From Maratus speciosus (lineage: Eukaryota > Arthropoda > Arachnida > Araneae > Salticidae): 64,000 bases of DNA. The position numbers and the translations under genes are program-made. The notes below the pieces were generated by a model that ran no database searches, was not told the DNA's origin, and was given only the letters and a program-made list of their open reading frames with translations. Positions 10,608 through 20,343 of the stretch are shown piece by piece. Numbering within the stretch: position 1 is the stretch's first letter; every line of letters starts with the position of its first letter. The stretch lies in contig OZ010792.1 of NCBI GenBank assembly GCA_963932465.1, positions 512,229,100-512,293,099 of the forward strand, read 5' to 3'.

Positions 10608-11738
10608 TTAATTTCGATGAATAAACTGGATTATCAATACTTCATAAGTTACAATAATTCCAAACATTACCAGAAACAGCCTTTTCTCTATCGTAAACAT
10701 CCCCCAGGCAGAGATCGTTGTTTGTTGCCTAGCATTGTCTAGGATCGACAGTAACAGCTGAATATGATTTGACTTGTCCAGAAATATTCCATGCAAATGT
10801 TCCTTCGATATTGAAAGCACCAAGTGTTTAGCCTCTAGAATACTGTCTTGAATGCTTGATCCTAAAACTACAATAGCTATAAATTGAGATGCATTATTGA
10901 TAATTTCACAAATTGATATGAATGTAGATATAGTATCTTGGAATTCTGGATTAATTATCAACTTCGATACCGTATAAAAGATGCTTGTTGTCCAAAATCC
11001 AATCAGCAAGAAAATTATCAAAGATAATTCCTGATTAAATCCTTTCAAATCGCTTGTAATTTTTGTTAAATTATCGATGAAATATTGATAGTGTAAGGGA
11101 CTCTTTTTGTGATATAAACTTCCTTCGAGACTTTTGTTAAATTTTTGTATCAGTTTGTTCATTCCCAAAAGGTTCAGACAGCATGTCACTGCTATAATTG
11201 AAGGATATATATTATAAAAAGTAATGGCACATACAGCAATAAATTTAAATATTGCATTAATAAAAAACAGAGAGTTATTTATGCCTAATAAATGTTGAGC
11301 AAAAATTGCTTCTATTAGTTTCCTCCATTTCTCGGATATAAATGCTCTTGTAAGGCTTGTGGTATTCAGAGTTACTTGAGCCGAGAAAAATATTGCAATA
11401 AATAAACGTAAGTATTTATTTTCACGTAAATTTGTGCAAATACCATATATTTCCAGTTTCTGAAAACATGGTAGTATTTTTGTTATCTTTATACGAAAGA
11501 CAAATCGAAGAGCTGTGCACACGAGTGAATCAAATACATGAACGACAAAGAGTCTCTGATGCATTAATGTTGAAGAATAATATATTACTCCAACAGAAAA
11601 AAATACCGCTTCAAAGTCCCAAAATATTTTCAAAGCATTTAGCAATATTTCTTGACATTTTGAACGTTTGGTGACATTTATATTTTTTATCGATGTTTTG
11701 ACACCAAATATAAATAGTAAATAGCGTAGAAATTCCAT
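10608..11738 (-). CDS. Gustatory receptor, single coding exon
   Basis: This encodes a 376-residue multipass membrane protein of the insect-type chemoreceptor (7tm_6/7tm_7) superfamily, expected in sensory-neuron membranes as a ligand-gated cation channel subunit. Hydrophobic segments lie at roughly residues 30-56, 63-80, 106-126, 161-194, 234-258, 271-292 and 352-372, the right number for seven passes. The last carries TYEVLIIQF (residues 364-372), an exact match to the TYhhhhhQF signature of arthropod gustatory receptors, and the protein stops four residues later. The length is usual for the family. The start chosen is the ATG at 11738; the frame is open further upstream but only through a TTG, and TTTTTTCAG ending at 11755 looks like a 3' splice site, so a non-coding first exon is likely. 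No frameshift or internal stop is seen. The ligand cannot be inferred. Reads in other frames across it are shadows. Confidence 0.88.
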   Translation of the reverse strand: MEFLRYLLFIFGVKTSIKNINVTKRSKCQEILLNALKIFWDFEAVFFSVGVIYYSSTLMHQRLFVVHVFDSLVCTALRFVFRIKITKILPCFQKLEIYGICTNLRENKYLRLFIAIFFSAQVTLNTTSLTRAFISEKWRKLIEAIFAQHLLGINNSLFFINAIFKFIAVCAITFYNIYPSIIAVTCCLNLLGMNKLIQKFNKSLEGSLYHKKSPLHYQYFIDNLTKITSDLKGFNQELSLIIFLLIGFWTTSIFYTVSKLIINPEFQDTISTFISICEIINNASQFIAIVVLGSSIQDSILEAKHLVLSISKEHLHGIFLDKSNHIQLLLSILDNARQQTTISAWGMFTIEKRLFLVMFGIIVTYEVLIIQFIHRN

Positions 11739-11754
11739 AGCGGGAACAATTTCT

Positions 11755-11768
11755 CTGAAAAAATAGCT
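11755..11768 (-). promoter_or_regulatory. Candidate 3' splice site before the receptor start
   Basis: The minus strand reads CTATTTTTTCAG, then 16 bases to the ATG at 11738. The pyrimidine tract and AG suggest an upstream untranslated exon. No donor for it was identified. Confidence 0.4.
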
Positions 11769-12019
11769 TAACAATAAAAATTATTCGTGCTTGCAGAAAT
11801 TCTTCAATAAACTAGAAAATTAAATGGACGATACTATTTATTATGAAGTATTATACGTAGAGACTTCTATTACTCTTTTTTTAAATGCGTGTTTTTTAAA
11901 ATGTTAAAAACAATTTCGACAGACAAGTTACTATAGTAATACTAATCATATGAATACCCCTTTTTCTTAATTTATTTCAGCATTCTCCACATTTTCGGTT
12001 CCATTCTTAATTCTACTTT

Positions 12020-12122
12020 CCTATTGGCTGTTACACGTAATCTCCCATTTTCCTATTGGCCAAAAAACCCTTCACTTGAAATCGCTCCTCTTTTATATAT
12101 TCGAGCAAATTTCCGTCAGTCT
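12020..12122 (+). promoter_or_regulatory. Promoter-like block with two inverted CCAAT boxes, TATA and initiator
   Basis: CTATTGGC occurs at 12021-12028 and 12053-12060 (inverted CCAAT boxes). TTTTATATAT follows at 12091-12100, and TCAGT, the arthropod initiator motif, at 12116-12120, about 25 bases after the TATA. The arrangement predicts transcription rightward, away from the receptor gene. Nothing downstream looks like a host gene, so it may belong to a retroelement terminal repeat. Confidence 0.4.
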
Positions 12123-12165
12123 TCGCCCCGAGGACGGTACTCTTAATGCTACCGAAACTAGTATG
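12117..12165 (+). ncRNA. Hammerhead-ribozyme-like relic (tentative)
   Basis: The order CCGAGGA (12128-12134), CGGTA, a ten-base loop, TACCG (12150-12154) and GAAAC resembles a hammerhead core. In that core CUGANGA and GAAA flank stem II; here the expected U is C, so a functional ribozyme is doubtful. Such motifs occur in Penelope-like and other retroelements. The first and third stems were not established. Confidence 0.2.
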
Positions 12166-12783
12166 CTTTAAAGTTTAATGTTCTGTATTATTTTCAATCA
12201 ATTCGACACAAAAGTGCAAGTCAATTTTTTTATAGTTGAGTAATACAACAAATCTTCTTGAGAATCTAAATTATATACTATCCCAGATGTTTCGAGAAAA
12301 TATGTCCTCTGAAATTTTATACCTTTTTTTTTTTATTTTTATTTAAATTGATAATGCTACAAGTATACCAGCCTAGTTTCTGTAGAAAATACAGCTCTTG
12401 AAATGGAAGATACTATTGTCTCTATTGCAGTTAAAAATGTAATTACTGTAAGAGTACCATGCAAGTTCTTTGGAGAATATATAGCTTAAGAAATACGGTA
12501 CTTTAGCGTGTTTACTGACGCATTGGAAATAAAACTACTATTAATACATTTTTTTTCTTTAAAGAAAATGTAAATTGATTTTAGCATACTCATAAGCTTA
12601 CTTTTAGTAAAAAGTTAAATTGTTGCAAGTATATCAGCCTATTTTTCCAAAAAAAAAAAGAGCATCCTGTGAAGTGTTTTTACTGGTGGTTTACTTTTGT
12701 TATAAATCTGAATTACTAAATATAAATCATTCTAATTTTTTAAAGAAAAATATTTTGTGAAGGTTATTAGCGGTTTAGTATTA
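12166..12783. other. AT-rich stretch, nothing recognised
   Basis: No gene or repeat unit is supportable. The sequence is AT-rich with T and A runs. Confidence 0.5.
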
Positions 12784-12868
12784 TTAACACTTTGAGATCT
12801 AAGCCCGAATGTCACCGGGTTGCCGTTTTCAGCGAAGCGAATTAAGCCCGGGAGTCTCACGGTGTTAA
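12784..12868. mobile_element. 85-bp TTAA-bounded miniature element
   Basis: TTAA lies at 12784-12787 and 12865-12868. The left end TTAACACTTTGAGATCTAAG and the inverted right end TTAACACCGTGAGACTCCCG are clearly related, and CCCG follows inside both arms. It is too small to encode anything. Its start resembles the element at 13371-13633. Confidence 0.6.
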
Positions 12869-13278
12869 CTTTTAGCTCTCTGAGCTAAAAAAGTACCTAC
12901 TATATACGTTCGCAGTCTTTTCAGATATTATCTACGAACCTTTTATTTTGAAAAAGTATATATAGTTGGCAGCGCTAAAGAGAAGTATATGAAAATACTA
13001 GAATGAGAGCTTAATTCGAACTTAATTGTAAACCTTGTGCGGTGTTGCTCTTTGTGTTTTGAAATGTACCACACAAAATCAAATTTTACTAAATGATGTT
13101 AATATACTAATAATAACTTTCAGATATTTGTACAACATTTGGGTAAGTTTTTATTCAAGTCTACGTAAAATTTTATATTAAAAAATGATGTTTTCTTATG
13201 CGGAACTTTTAAAAATATATAAAACAGGCTTCTTTCAATATTTTTTCATTAAATATTAATTTTTTGTACATTTAAATA
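12869..13278. other. AT-rich stretch, nothing recognised
   Basis: No gene or repeat unit is supportable between the miniature element and the pogo-like element. Confidence 0.5.
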
Positions 13279-14154
13279 CAGTAGAACCTCGATTATCCGA
13301 AGTAATTGGGACCGACCATCTTTCGGAAAATTGAAATTTTCGGATAATAGAGAATGCTTCAATTTTAAGATTAACACGTTGAGCGCCACGGTGACTCACA
13401 CTAAAGCGCTGGAAAATTTACAATGTTTTAAGTAATTTTTAAGAAAGTATAATCCTGTAATAAATAAAAGGTAGGTACATCTTAAATAAATTTTCAGTAT
13501 TAATTACTTAAAACAATATATAATTTTTTAGTTTTATATCATATTTTAGACGTCAGCCATCGGTGAATGACGCGTTTTAAACGGAAAGTTCAGTGCCAGC
13601 CACCGGTGGCTGACGTGACGCTTAACGTGTTAAGGAGAAATATATACAATATTTCGTATTATGGGAACAAGTGTTTAATAAAAATAAAGCAATAGCAAAA
13701 TAGAAATAAGAATAAATTACCTGAATTTTTATTTTGAAATTAAGTACCTTTTACATATATCACAAGAGTTTGAAAAAATGTCTTGTTTATCACACTTTCG
13801 ATTGTTTTTGCTTTAAAGCTCTATCACGGAGTTTTTTTAAATTATTAGTTCGCCAGTATCGCAGTCTTTCTATTGCTCCAGCCACGCCAAACCTTTTGCA
13901 AAACATTCAAAGCTTCAGAATTGCTAATGTGTTCGTTTTCTTCGTTCCATTCCGCAGCTTACGAGAGCTCAAGTTAAATTCAAAGGAACTCTAAGAAAGC
14001 GGATCGAAAATATTTATATGTACTCGAAGTTCAGAAAGGACTGCTGGCACAAAAAGAATATGGTAGTTTAAAAAAAAGCGCTTTAAAAATGGATTTCGGT
14101 TAATCGAGAAAAGAGTTTCGGTTAAAAGAGTTTCGGATAAAAGAGGTTCTACTG
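13279..14154. mobile_element. pogo/Tigger-like element with TA target duplication
   Basis: The left end CAGTAGAACCTCGATTATCC and right end GGTTCTACTG are inverted repeats. TA lies directly outside both (13277-13278 and 14155-14156), the Tc1/mariner-superfamily target. Repeats reading CTCG.TTATCCG are typical of pogo/Tigger relatives. On the minus strand near 13780-13960, short frames read SNSEALNVLQKVWR, then LKKLRDRALKQKQSKV and a stop, which resemble the C-terminal tail of Tigger/jerky transposases. The DDE core is absent. The copy is interrupted by the TTAA element at 13371-13633. Confidence 0.75.
13371..13633. mobile_element. TTAA-bounded miniature element nested in the pogo-like element
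   Basis: TTAA lies at 13371-13374 and 13630-13633. The left end TTAACACGTTGAGCGCCACG matches the inverted right end TTAACACGTTAAGCGTCACG. Inside the right arm GCCACCGGTGGC forms a short perfect palindrome. The 263-bp element has no coding capacity and sits within the pogo-like copy, so it inserted later. Confidence 0.8.
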
Positions 14155-15019
14155 TAGTTCCTTGATTATCAATGAGAACAGCTTGAAGATTATAATTAAA
14201 AAAATATTAAAATACACATCTTTCAAGTATATTTTTAAAATCCACGAAAAGTACCAAATTCCCTCAGTCCAGAGGGAGATATGCGGTTGAAATAGCTTAG
14301 ACCTCTAAGTGTTAAAAACACAAATCATTACAAACACATTGTGCTACAGGTTAGAGAAAAAACAAATCTTCTGAAAGTTTCATATTTTATCAGTTTGATA
14401 ATAAAATGAGCCGAACTGATTCTTCCCAATTATGAAACTCTCTTATGCTTTTAAATTAATTTGACGCAGTTCATGTTTTCTCCCAGAAAATCCCATAACT
14501 AGTTTTGCAATCCATAGAAACATCAATAATTTTACCTTATATGTAAAGCCAATGACCCATTAATCAGCTGATAGATTATTATTATGACAGCTTCTTTATT
14601 GTCCAAAATAAAATCGAGGCATAAAATGCTGCAGACGTTGTTTCATTAATATTATTAAAAACTCCATAACTTTTATTATGAACAATGTCACTCTAAATTG
14701 TCTTTTATTATCAGAAAAGAAATAGAATGATGTGAAAAATCAATACATAATAATTAGAAACATATCAGTACTCCTGTCTTTTTACCAACAGCGAATTTTG
14801 TTCTTGGAAATTTTCTATTGTAACCCTTGGTGACTTAACAACTCCGGTTTGGAAAATATTTACTCAGATCTTAGAATACATCATTTTAAGCATGTAAAAA
14901 AAGAAAAAAAGAAAAAGAAAACATAAAATTAATAAAAAGAAAACTGCCCAGACAAACTGGTGTCATTGACACTAACTGTATATTATACTCTTATTTCAAA
15001 GAATAATGCCCCTCGAAAA
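14155..15019. other. AT-rich stretch, nothing recognised
   Basis: No gene or repeat unit is supportable. A-rich purine runs occur near 14897-14945. Confidence 0.5.
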
Positions 15020-16070
15020 ATAAATTAAGGGGGGGTTAAAACGGGCCCCCCCTGTTTCCTCCCCTTTTATACTTAACCAGTGAGCCTCAGAATCTAATCA
15101 GGGAAGCGCCTTATCAGAATAAACCTGCAAACAATTTGAAGCAAATCGGATAATTCTACATGATAAACCCATTTATCTAAATTAAGGGGGGGGGGATAGA
15201 CCCCATTCCCCCCACTCTTTATACTTAACCAATGAACCTCCAAATCTAATCAGGGAAGCGCCATATCAGAATAAACCGGTATACCAACTTTGAAGCAAAT
15301 CGGATAATTCTGCACGAAAACCCATTTATCTAAATTAAGAATGGGCTAGCCCTCTTTCCAACACCTTTTATACTTAACCAATGAACCTCAAAATCTAATC
15401 AGGGAAGCTTTTTATCAGAATAAATCTGTATACCAAATTGTAAGCAAATCGGATAATTCTACATGAAAAACCCATTTATCTAAATTAAGGGGGGTAGCTC
15501 CCTTTCCAACCACTCTTTATACTTAACTAATGAACCTCCAAATCTAATCAGGGAAGCGCCTTATCAGAATAAACCGGTATACCAACTTTGAAGCAAATCG
15601 GATAATTCTGCACGAAAACCCCATGTATCTAAATTGGGGGGGGGGGGGCTATCCCTCGTTACCCCACCCTTTATACTTAACCAATGAACCTCAAAATCTA
15701 ATCATGGAAGTACTTTATCAGAATAAACCGGTATACCAAATTTGAAGAAAATCGGATAATTCTGCACGAAAAATCCATTTATCTAAATTAAGGGGGAATT
15801 AGCCCCCGTTCCCCCCCCCCTTTTATACTTAACCAATGAACCTCCAAATCTAAACAAGGAAGCGCCTTATCAGAATAAACCGGTATACCAAATTTAAAGC
15901 AAATTGGAAAGAAAAACCCATTTATCTAAATTAAGGGGTGTTATCCCCCATTTATGCTTAACCAATGAGCCTCCAAATTTAATCAGGGAAGGGCCTTATC
16001 AGAATTAACCGCTGTACCAAAACTGAAGCAAATCGGATAATTCTGCATGAAAAACCCATTTATCTAAGTC
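15020..16070. repeat. Tandem repeat, about 150-bp unit, seven copies
   Basis: Seven units share the order TATACTTAACCAATGAACCT, TCTAATCAGGGAAGCGCC, TTATCAGAATAAACCGGTAT, GAAGCAAATCGGATAATTCT, CCCATTTATCTAAATTAAGG and then a variable G/C run. TATACTTAACC-like anchors fall near 15069, 15219, 15368, 15519, 15671, 15827 and 15952. The G/C run varies in length, as expected for slippage. Two more copies lie at 40405-40625. The TTATCAGAATAAACC phrase gives no open frame. Confidence 0.9.
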
Positions 16071-16167
16071 GGATTTATCGACGGATTTACATGTTTTAGA
16101 AGGTCCCGTACACGATTTGACTGTTTTTAGAAAATGTCTGCCCGTGAGTCGGTATGTCTATCTATTA

Positions 16168-17220
16168 CAGTGCGTTAAGAAATTGTAAGACCACTTTGAT
16201 TTTGAAAATTATGAAATAAATAAAAGTTCTAATTATAGTTTAAATTCATGAGATATCAAAATACAACATATTTATTAAAATTAGTTTGCAACAATTTTGA
16301 ATAATGCAATAAATAAGTATGTTAACAAAAATATAAGCAATGATTGAAAAATACACTGTTAACAAATTATAAGACCACTTGTCTAGAAACAAAAATAATA
16401 TGTAAATTAATACGATATTGGTCCTCCATTTTTCCTTATAACCTCAAACACTCTGTTTTTCATAGAAGTGACAAGGTGATTAAGTACAGATTCAGAAATA
16501 TTGTACCATTCTTTTACAATGGCTACTTCTAGTTCATTGGCAGATAAAATCTGTTTATTATTAGCATAAACTTTGCGACTTAATACGCCCCAAAGACAAA
16601 GATTTTCCATAGGGTTCAAATCTGGACTTCAACTTCGCCATGACAAAATATGATTTTTTTTTTTTTTTAAACCATTGCTAGGTGGATTTAGACACATGTC
16701 AAGAAGCATTGTGCTGCTGAAACATCCAGTTAGCACCACTTAAAAAAGGTCCAATCGGTATCAAATGATCATATAACATAGCCTGATATTGCGCAAAGTT
16801 CATAGGTCCCGAAATTCGGGTTAAATCGCATAATCCATCATGACAAAAAGCTCCCCAAAACATGATTCTCCTTCCATTTGTCGACTGAAGCATAGTTACG
16901 GTTCCTTCCTCAAATCATGCCAATAGTGTTTATAACCATCCGGACCGTCAAGATTAATTTTTTTTTCATCTGAAAATATCACTTGTCTCCATTTAATGTC
17001 CCATGACATGACATTTTTAGCCCATTTCAGTCTTTCTTCTTTATGATGTTTCATTAACCTCTGTTTTTTCAACAGTTTCATACATTTTACATTACCATTT
17101 GATTCCAGACTCTTCCAAACTGTTACGTGTGAGGGTTTTTTTGCTGAAACGGTTCAAAATTTCCATGTCAGAAAATCATTGTATGGGCTAGAAGATATAA
17201 TGGTTGCCATTTATGCCTGG
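16168..17220 (-). pseudogene. Decayed Tc1-type transposon with IR/DR-like left end
   Basis: The left end starts CAGTGCGTTAAGAAATTG next to a TA. Its GTAAGACCACTT-containing repeat is echoed as GTTAACAAATTATAAGACC about 180 bases inward (16353-16380), like the paired direct repeats of IR/DR Tc1 elements. On the minus strand fragments of one transposase appear in order: SHVTVWKSLESNGNV (end of the DNA-binding part), KWRQVIFSDEKKINLDG (first catalytic D), FQQHNAS (second D position now H), and NPMENLCLWGVLSRKVYANN (glutamate retained) through VIRKNGGPISY. Frameshifts separate them, a stop cuts the N-terminus and the HTH is largely gone. No right terminal repeat was found. Not functional. Confidence 0.85.
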
Positions 17221-18234
17221 GGGAAAAATAAAAATATTTTGCTTAATTTGTCATTACCGTGCTCACTTATGTCATTATACCAAGTGCATTAAAATTAAAA
17301 ATTTAGTTTTAAAATGTTAAATTAGTAATTTGGTCTTTGCTGATGCTTGTATATTAATGTTTATGAGGTAAGGTAATTATTTACAAACAATTAAATCTTT
17401 CTGATTATTTCAAAAAATTTGATTTTGTTATTCCAAAACATGGACAGATTTTGAAAATGACCCACCTATTCCATTGATACCTGGAAAAATATGTATGCAT
17501 TATAAAAATTATAAAATTTATTAAAATTAAGCAAGAAATCTTTTTTAATTGAAATTATCATGCCAATAAGTTACTATACATTGAAAAATTCTTTTAAACA
17601 ATTCTTTGAAGTTAACATTGTGTACACTTAAAGTTACTGTCTAAATATGAAAATTGACTCATTCATCTACACGCTGCCCTACTTTTAAAGTTATATAAAT
17701 CTATTGCATATAAAATGTCTGTTGAGATGAAAATAAAGACGTGAATGTACAAATAATAGATAATTTACTGCTATCAATTTTTAGAAGTTGACATACACAA
17801 TTAAATCCGCGGGGAACATTTGAATAATCGCGGCAAAACTGCGTTTTTCACGGTTTTTAAGAAAATTGTCCCATTTTTGAAGTAGCGTACTGCGCTTGCT
17901 ATTGAGTGTATAAAAAAGTTGTAAATATGAAAGTTGTAGAGAATTTACTCTCTTTAATATTGTAACTGACAAATAATATGCTACGGCAACGAGTCTCGAG
18001 ATATTTCCAAAAAATCAAAAAATGTCCCAAAATTTTGTTGTTTTTTGGCCACAGAAAATTTAGCCTTAAGAAATTTTGTTAGAAAACTTGGTTTTTCCAT
18101 GTTGGCATCATTATAAACAATTTAGAAAAAAAATCTTCTACCCGACCTTTTGCAAGATAAAATGTACATTTCCCCTGGACTATATCTGTAACTGAGAACT
18201 GTTTTGTAGTTGCAAATTTTTCTTAGAACATTTT
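17221..18234. other. AT-rich stretch, nothing recognised
   Basis: No gene, terminal repeat or tandem unit is supportable. The frame at 17781-17972 on the minus strand has no family features. Confidence 0.5.
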
Positions 18235-19100
18235 TTAACCCTTTATGTACTGAATTATGAGTTCATGAAAATTTTGTCTTCTAAAGCATTTTTTGTGAAT
18301 TGTTTAAACTACATTAGAAGATTTACATAATCATTTAATAAATTTTAGAAGGATTTTAGAAGGACTGAAGGATTTGGAAAGATTCATTAAATTTGAATTT
18401 ATAGGGAATTTGTGCACTATTTATAACCCCACTCAAATCTTTTATTTTAAATATTTTTCTTAGTATTTTGTAGAATTAGGAAATGTACAAATATAATGTT
18501 CTTACGATATAAATATAGAAATATTTCCGATTTCAAAAATCCCCCCCCCCTCCCCCTTGCCCTACGCCAAGAAAGCTGAAAAGATGCCAAGGCATAATAT
18601 CATCCTTTTAAAAATATTTTTGTTTTGTGTAACCCATAATGTCTTTGGAACAAGATAAAGTAGTGTATCTATAAGGATTTTAGAAGGATTTGGTAGGATT
18701 CATTAAATTTGAATTTATTGGGAGTTTGTGCACTATTTATAACCCCACTCAAATCTTTTATTTTAAATATTTTTCTTAGTATTTTGTAGAATTAGAAAAT
18801 GTACAAATATAATGTTCTTACAATAGAAATATAGAAATATTTCAGATTTCAAAAATCACCCCCCCCCCCCCCCCCATCTTGGCCAACGCCAAGAAAGCTG
18901 AAAAGATGCAAAGGCAAAATAAATCATCCTTTTAAAAATATTTTTGTTTTCTGTAACCCATAATGCTTTTGGAACAAGATAAAGTAATGTATTTATAACT
19001 CATTCTAAACTGTATTACTACTAATCGATGTATTAAATGAATTTTATAACAAGTTATTTTAATGGTACTTTTAAGTACAATTAGTAGATAGAGGGTTAAC
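18235..19100. mobile_element. TTAA-bounded element with internal tandem duplication
   Basis: TTAA lies at 18235-18238 and 19097-19100. The left end TTAACCCTTTATGTACTGAA and the inverted right end TTAACCCTCTATCTACTAAT are related, and GTACTTTTAAGTAC lies near the right end. Between them a unit of about 320 bp is present twice in tandem, starting near 18350 and 18672. Each carries AAATTTGAATTTAT, CTATTTATAACCCCACTC, a C-run and GCCAAGAAAGCTGAAAAGAT. No protein is encoded. Confidence 0.7.
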
Positions 19101-19135
19101 AGGAGAAAAACTAAATCCATGTAAAGGGTTGAGAC

Positions 19136-19932
19136 AAGGTTCTCGCTGACTTTTTACGAGCATTAGCAATTTGGTTAATTCGAATTACATTCGCCAAATG
19201 ACAAAAAAAATTCGCAAAATAAATTCGTTGTGAATCATTAAAAATTCAACCTTTAACCCCTTAATGTATCCCTCTTTTTTTCGATATGTTCTAAAATAAC
19301 CTGAAATTTTGTAACTACTTATAGATCAGTTATTCATCAAAATTTAATTATATACTATAGAAAAAAAAAGTGTATTCTAAATGTTTTGTGTAATCAAGAA
19401 TTTTTTTTTTTTTTTTAATCTGATTTAATTCAATAAAATGTTATGAAAAAAAACTTCTGATCCCAATTAACTCAGAGTTTTAAGATATTGCATTCAATGA
19501 ATTATGAAAAATTCAAAATATAAACAAAAAAATGGGTCAAAACTTTATTTTTGTAGAATTCTTCGTTTTTTCATTGAAGCCCATACTTCAAAGGCAATTT
19601 CAAAATAGTACTGTTGCCTATTGGGCACATTAACCCATACTGAAATGGTAATTTTGCTTACTGTGGCTTTGTCTGATGCTAAATTGAATTGGTATTGAAT
19701 TAGTACTTCTAAAAATAATGTAAATGGTACGGTACGATTGAACATGATAAGTGACATCAATAGTTCAGTAATGTAAATTAGAGTGTCGCCTGTACTGTTA
19801 CACACACACACAAAAAAAAAGATGAGCAAAAATTTAGCACTCGCAGTTTGGCGAGTTTAATCATCCGTTTACTCGCCAAATGAAACATTTTGTCATGATT
19901 TGGAGCAATGGCGAGCGGCAGCGAGAACCCTG
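19136..19932. mobile_element. hAT non-autonomous element with 8-bp target duplication
   Basis: GGTTGAGA occurs at 19128-19135 and again at 19933-19940, a perfect 8-bp duplication as made by hAT transposases. The element starts CAAGGTTCTCGCTG and ends CAGCGAGAACCCTG, an imperfect terminal inverted repeat that continues as GAGCATTAGCAATTTG and its counterpart. Length is 797 bp. A TTAACCCC motif at 19253 lies inside, with no partner identified. No transposase is visible; a minus-strand frame at 19545-19829 is not recognisable. Confidence 0.85.
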
Positions 19933-20078
19933 GGTTGAGAAAATAACAACATTCAAAAATATTTAGCTTCGACTGTTTAGCTGTGCTTAATGAATGTGAT
20001 TCAGCAAAGTATTTTGTATGAAAAGTACCGTATACTTTTATTAGTAGTTGAATTAAATAACTTTTATATTGCGTTTTC

Positions 20079-20306
20079 TTTAACACCTTAATTCTCGCTC
20101 CCGTCATATTGACGGGCTGTGTCTTTTATTCAGATTATTCAAATTTGTTTGATTCCCACCAGTTTTATAAAATAGTTTAATTGGCTTTATTATGGTATCA
20201 TTTTACCTGTCATTAAATAAGGTGAATATTTCTTTTTCAAAAAACTGGTGCCAATAAGCAATTTGAATTTTAAAACCGTAATTTAATGCGACTGTTAAGG
20301 GGTTAA
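20079..20306. mobile_element. TTAA-bounded miniature element
   Basis: TTAA lies at 20079-20082 and 20303-20306. The left end TTAACACCTTAATTCTCGC matches the inverted right end TTAACCCCTTAACAGTCGC. A short palindrome CCCGTCATATTGACGGG sits near the left end. It is followed at 20308-20343 by another terminus of the CATAAAGGGTTAA type, so it probably inserted into an older TTAA-bounded copy whose other end is not resolved. Confidence 0.65.
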
Positions 20307-20343
20307 TGGGACTTAAAAGTACCGTCGGAGCATAAAGGGTTAA

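Noticed and set aside
15020..16070. CRISPR array
   Set aside because: Units are about 150 bp, adjacent and without unique spacers, in a eukaryotic setting; it is a tandem repeat.
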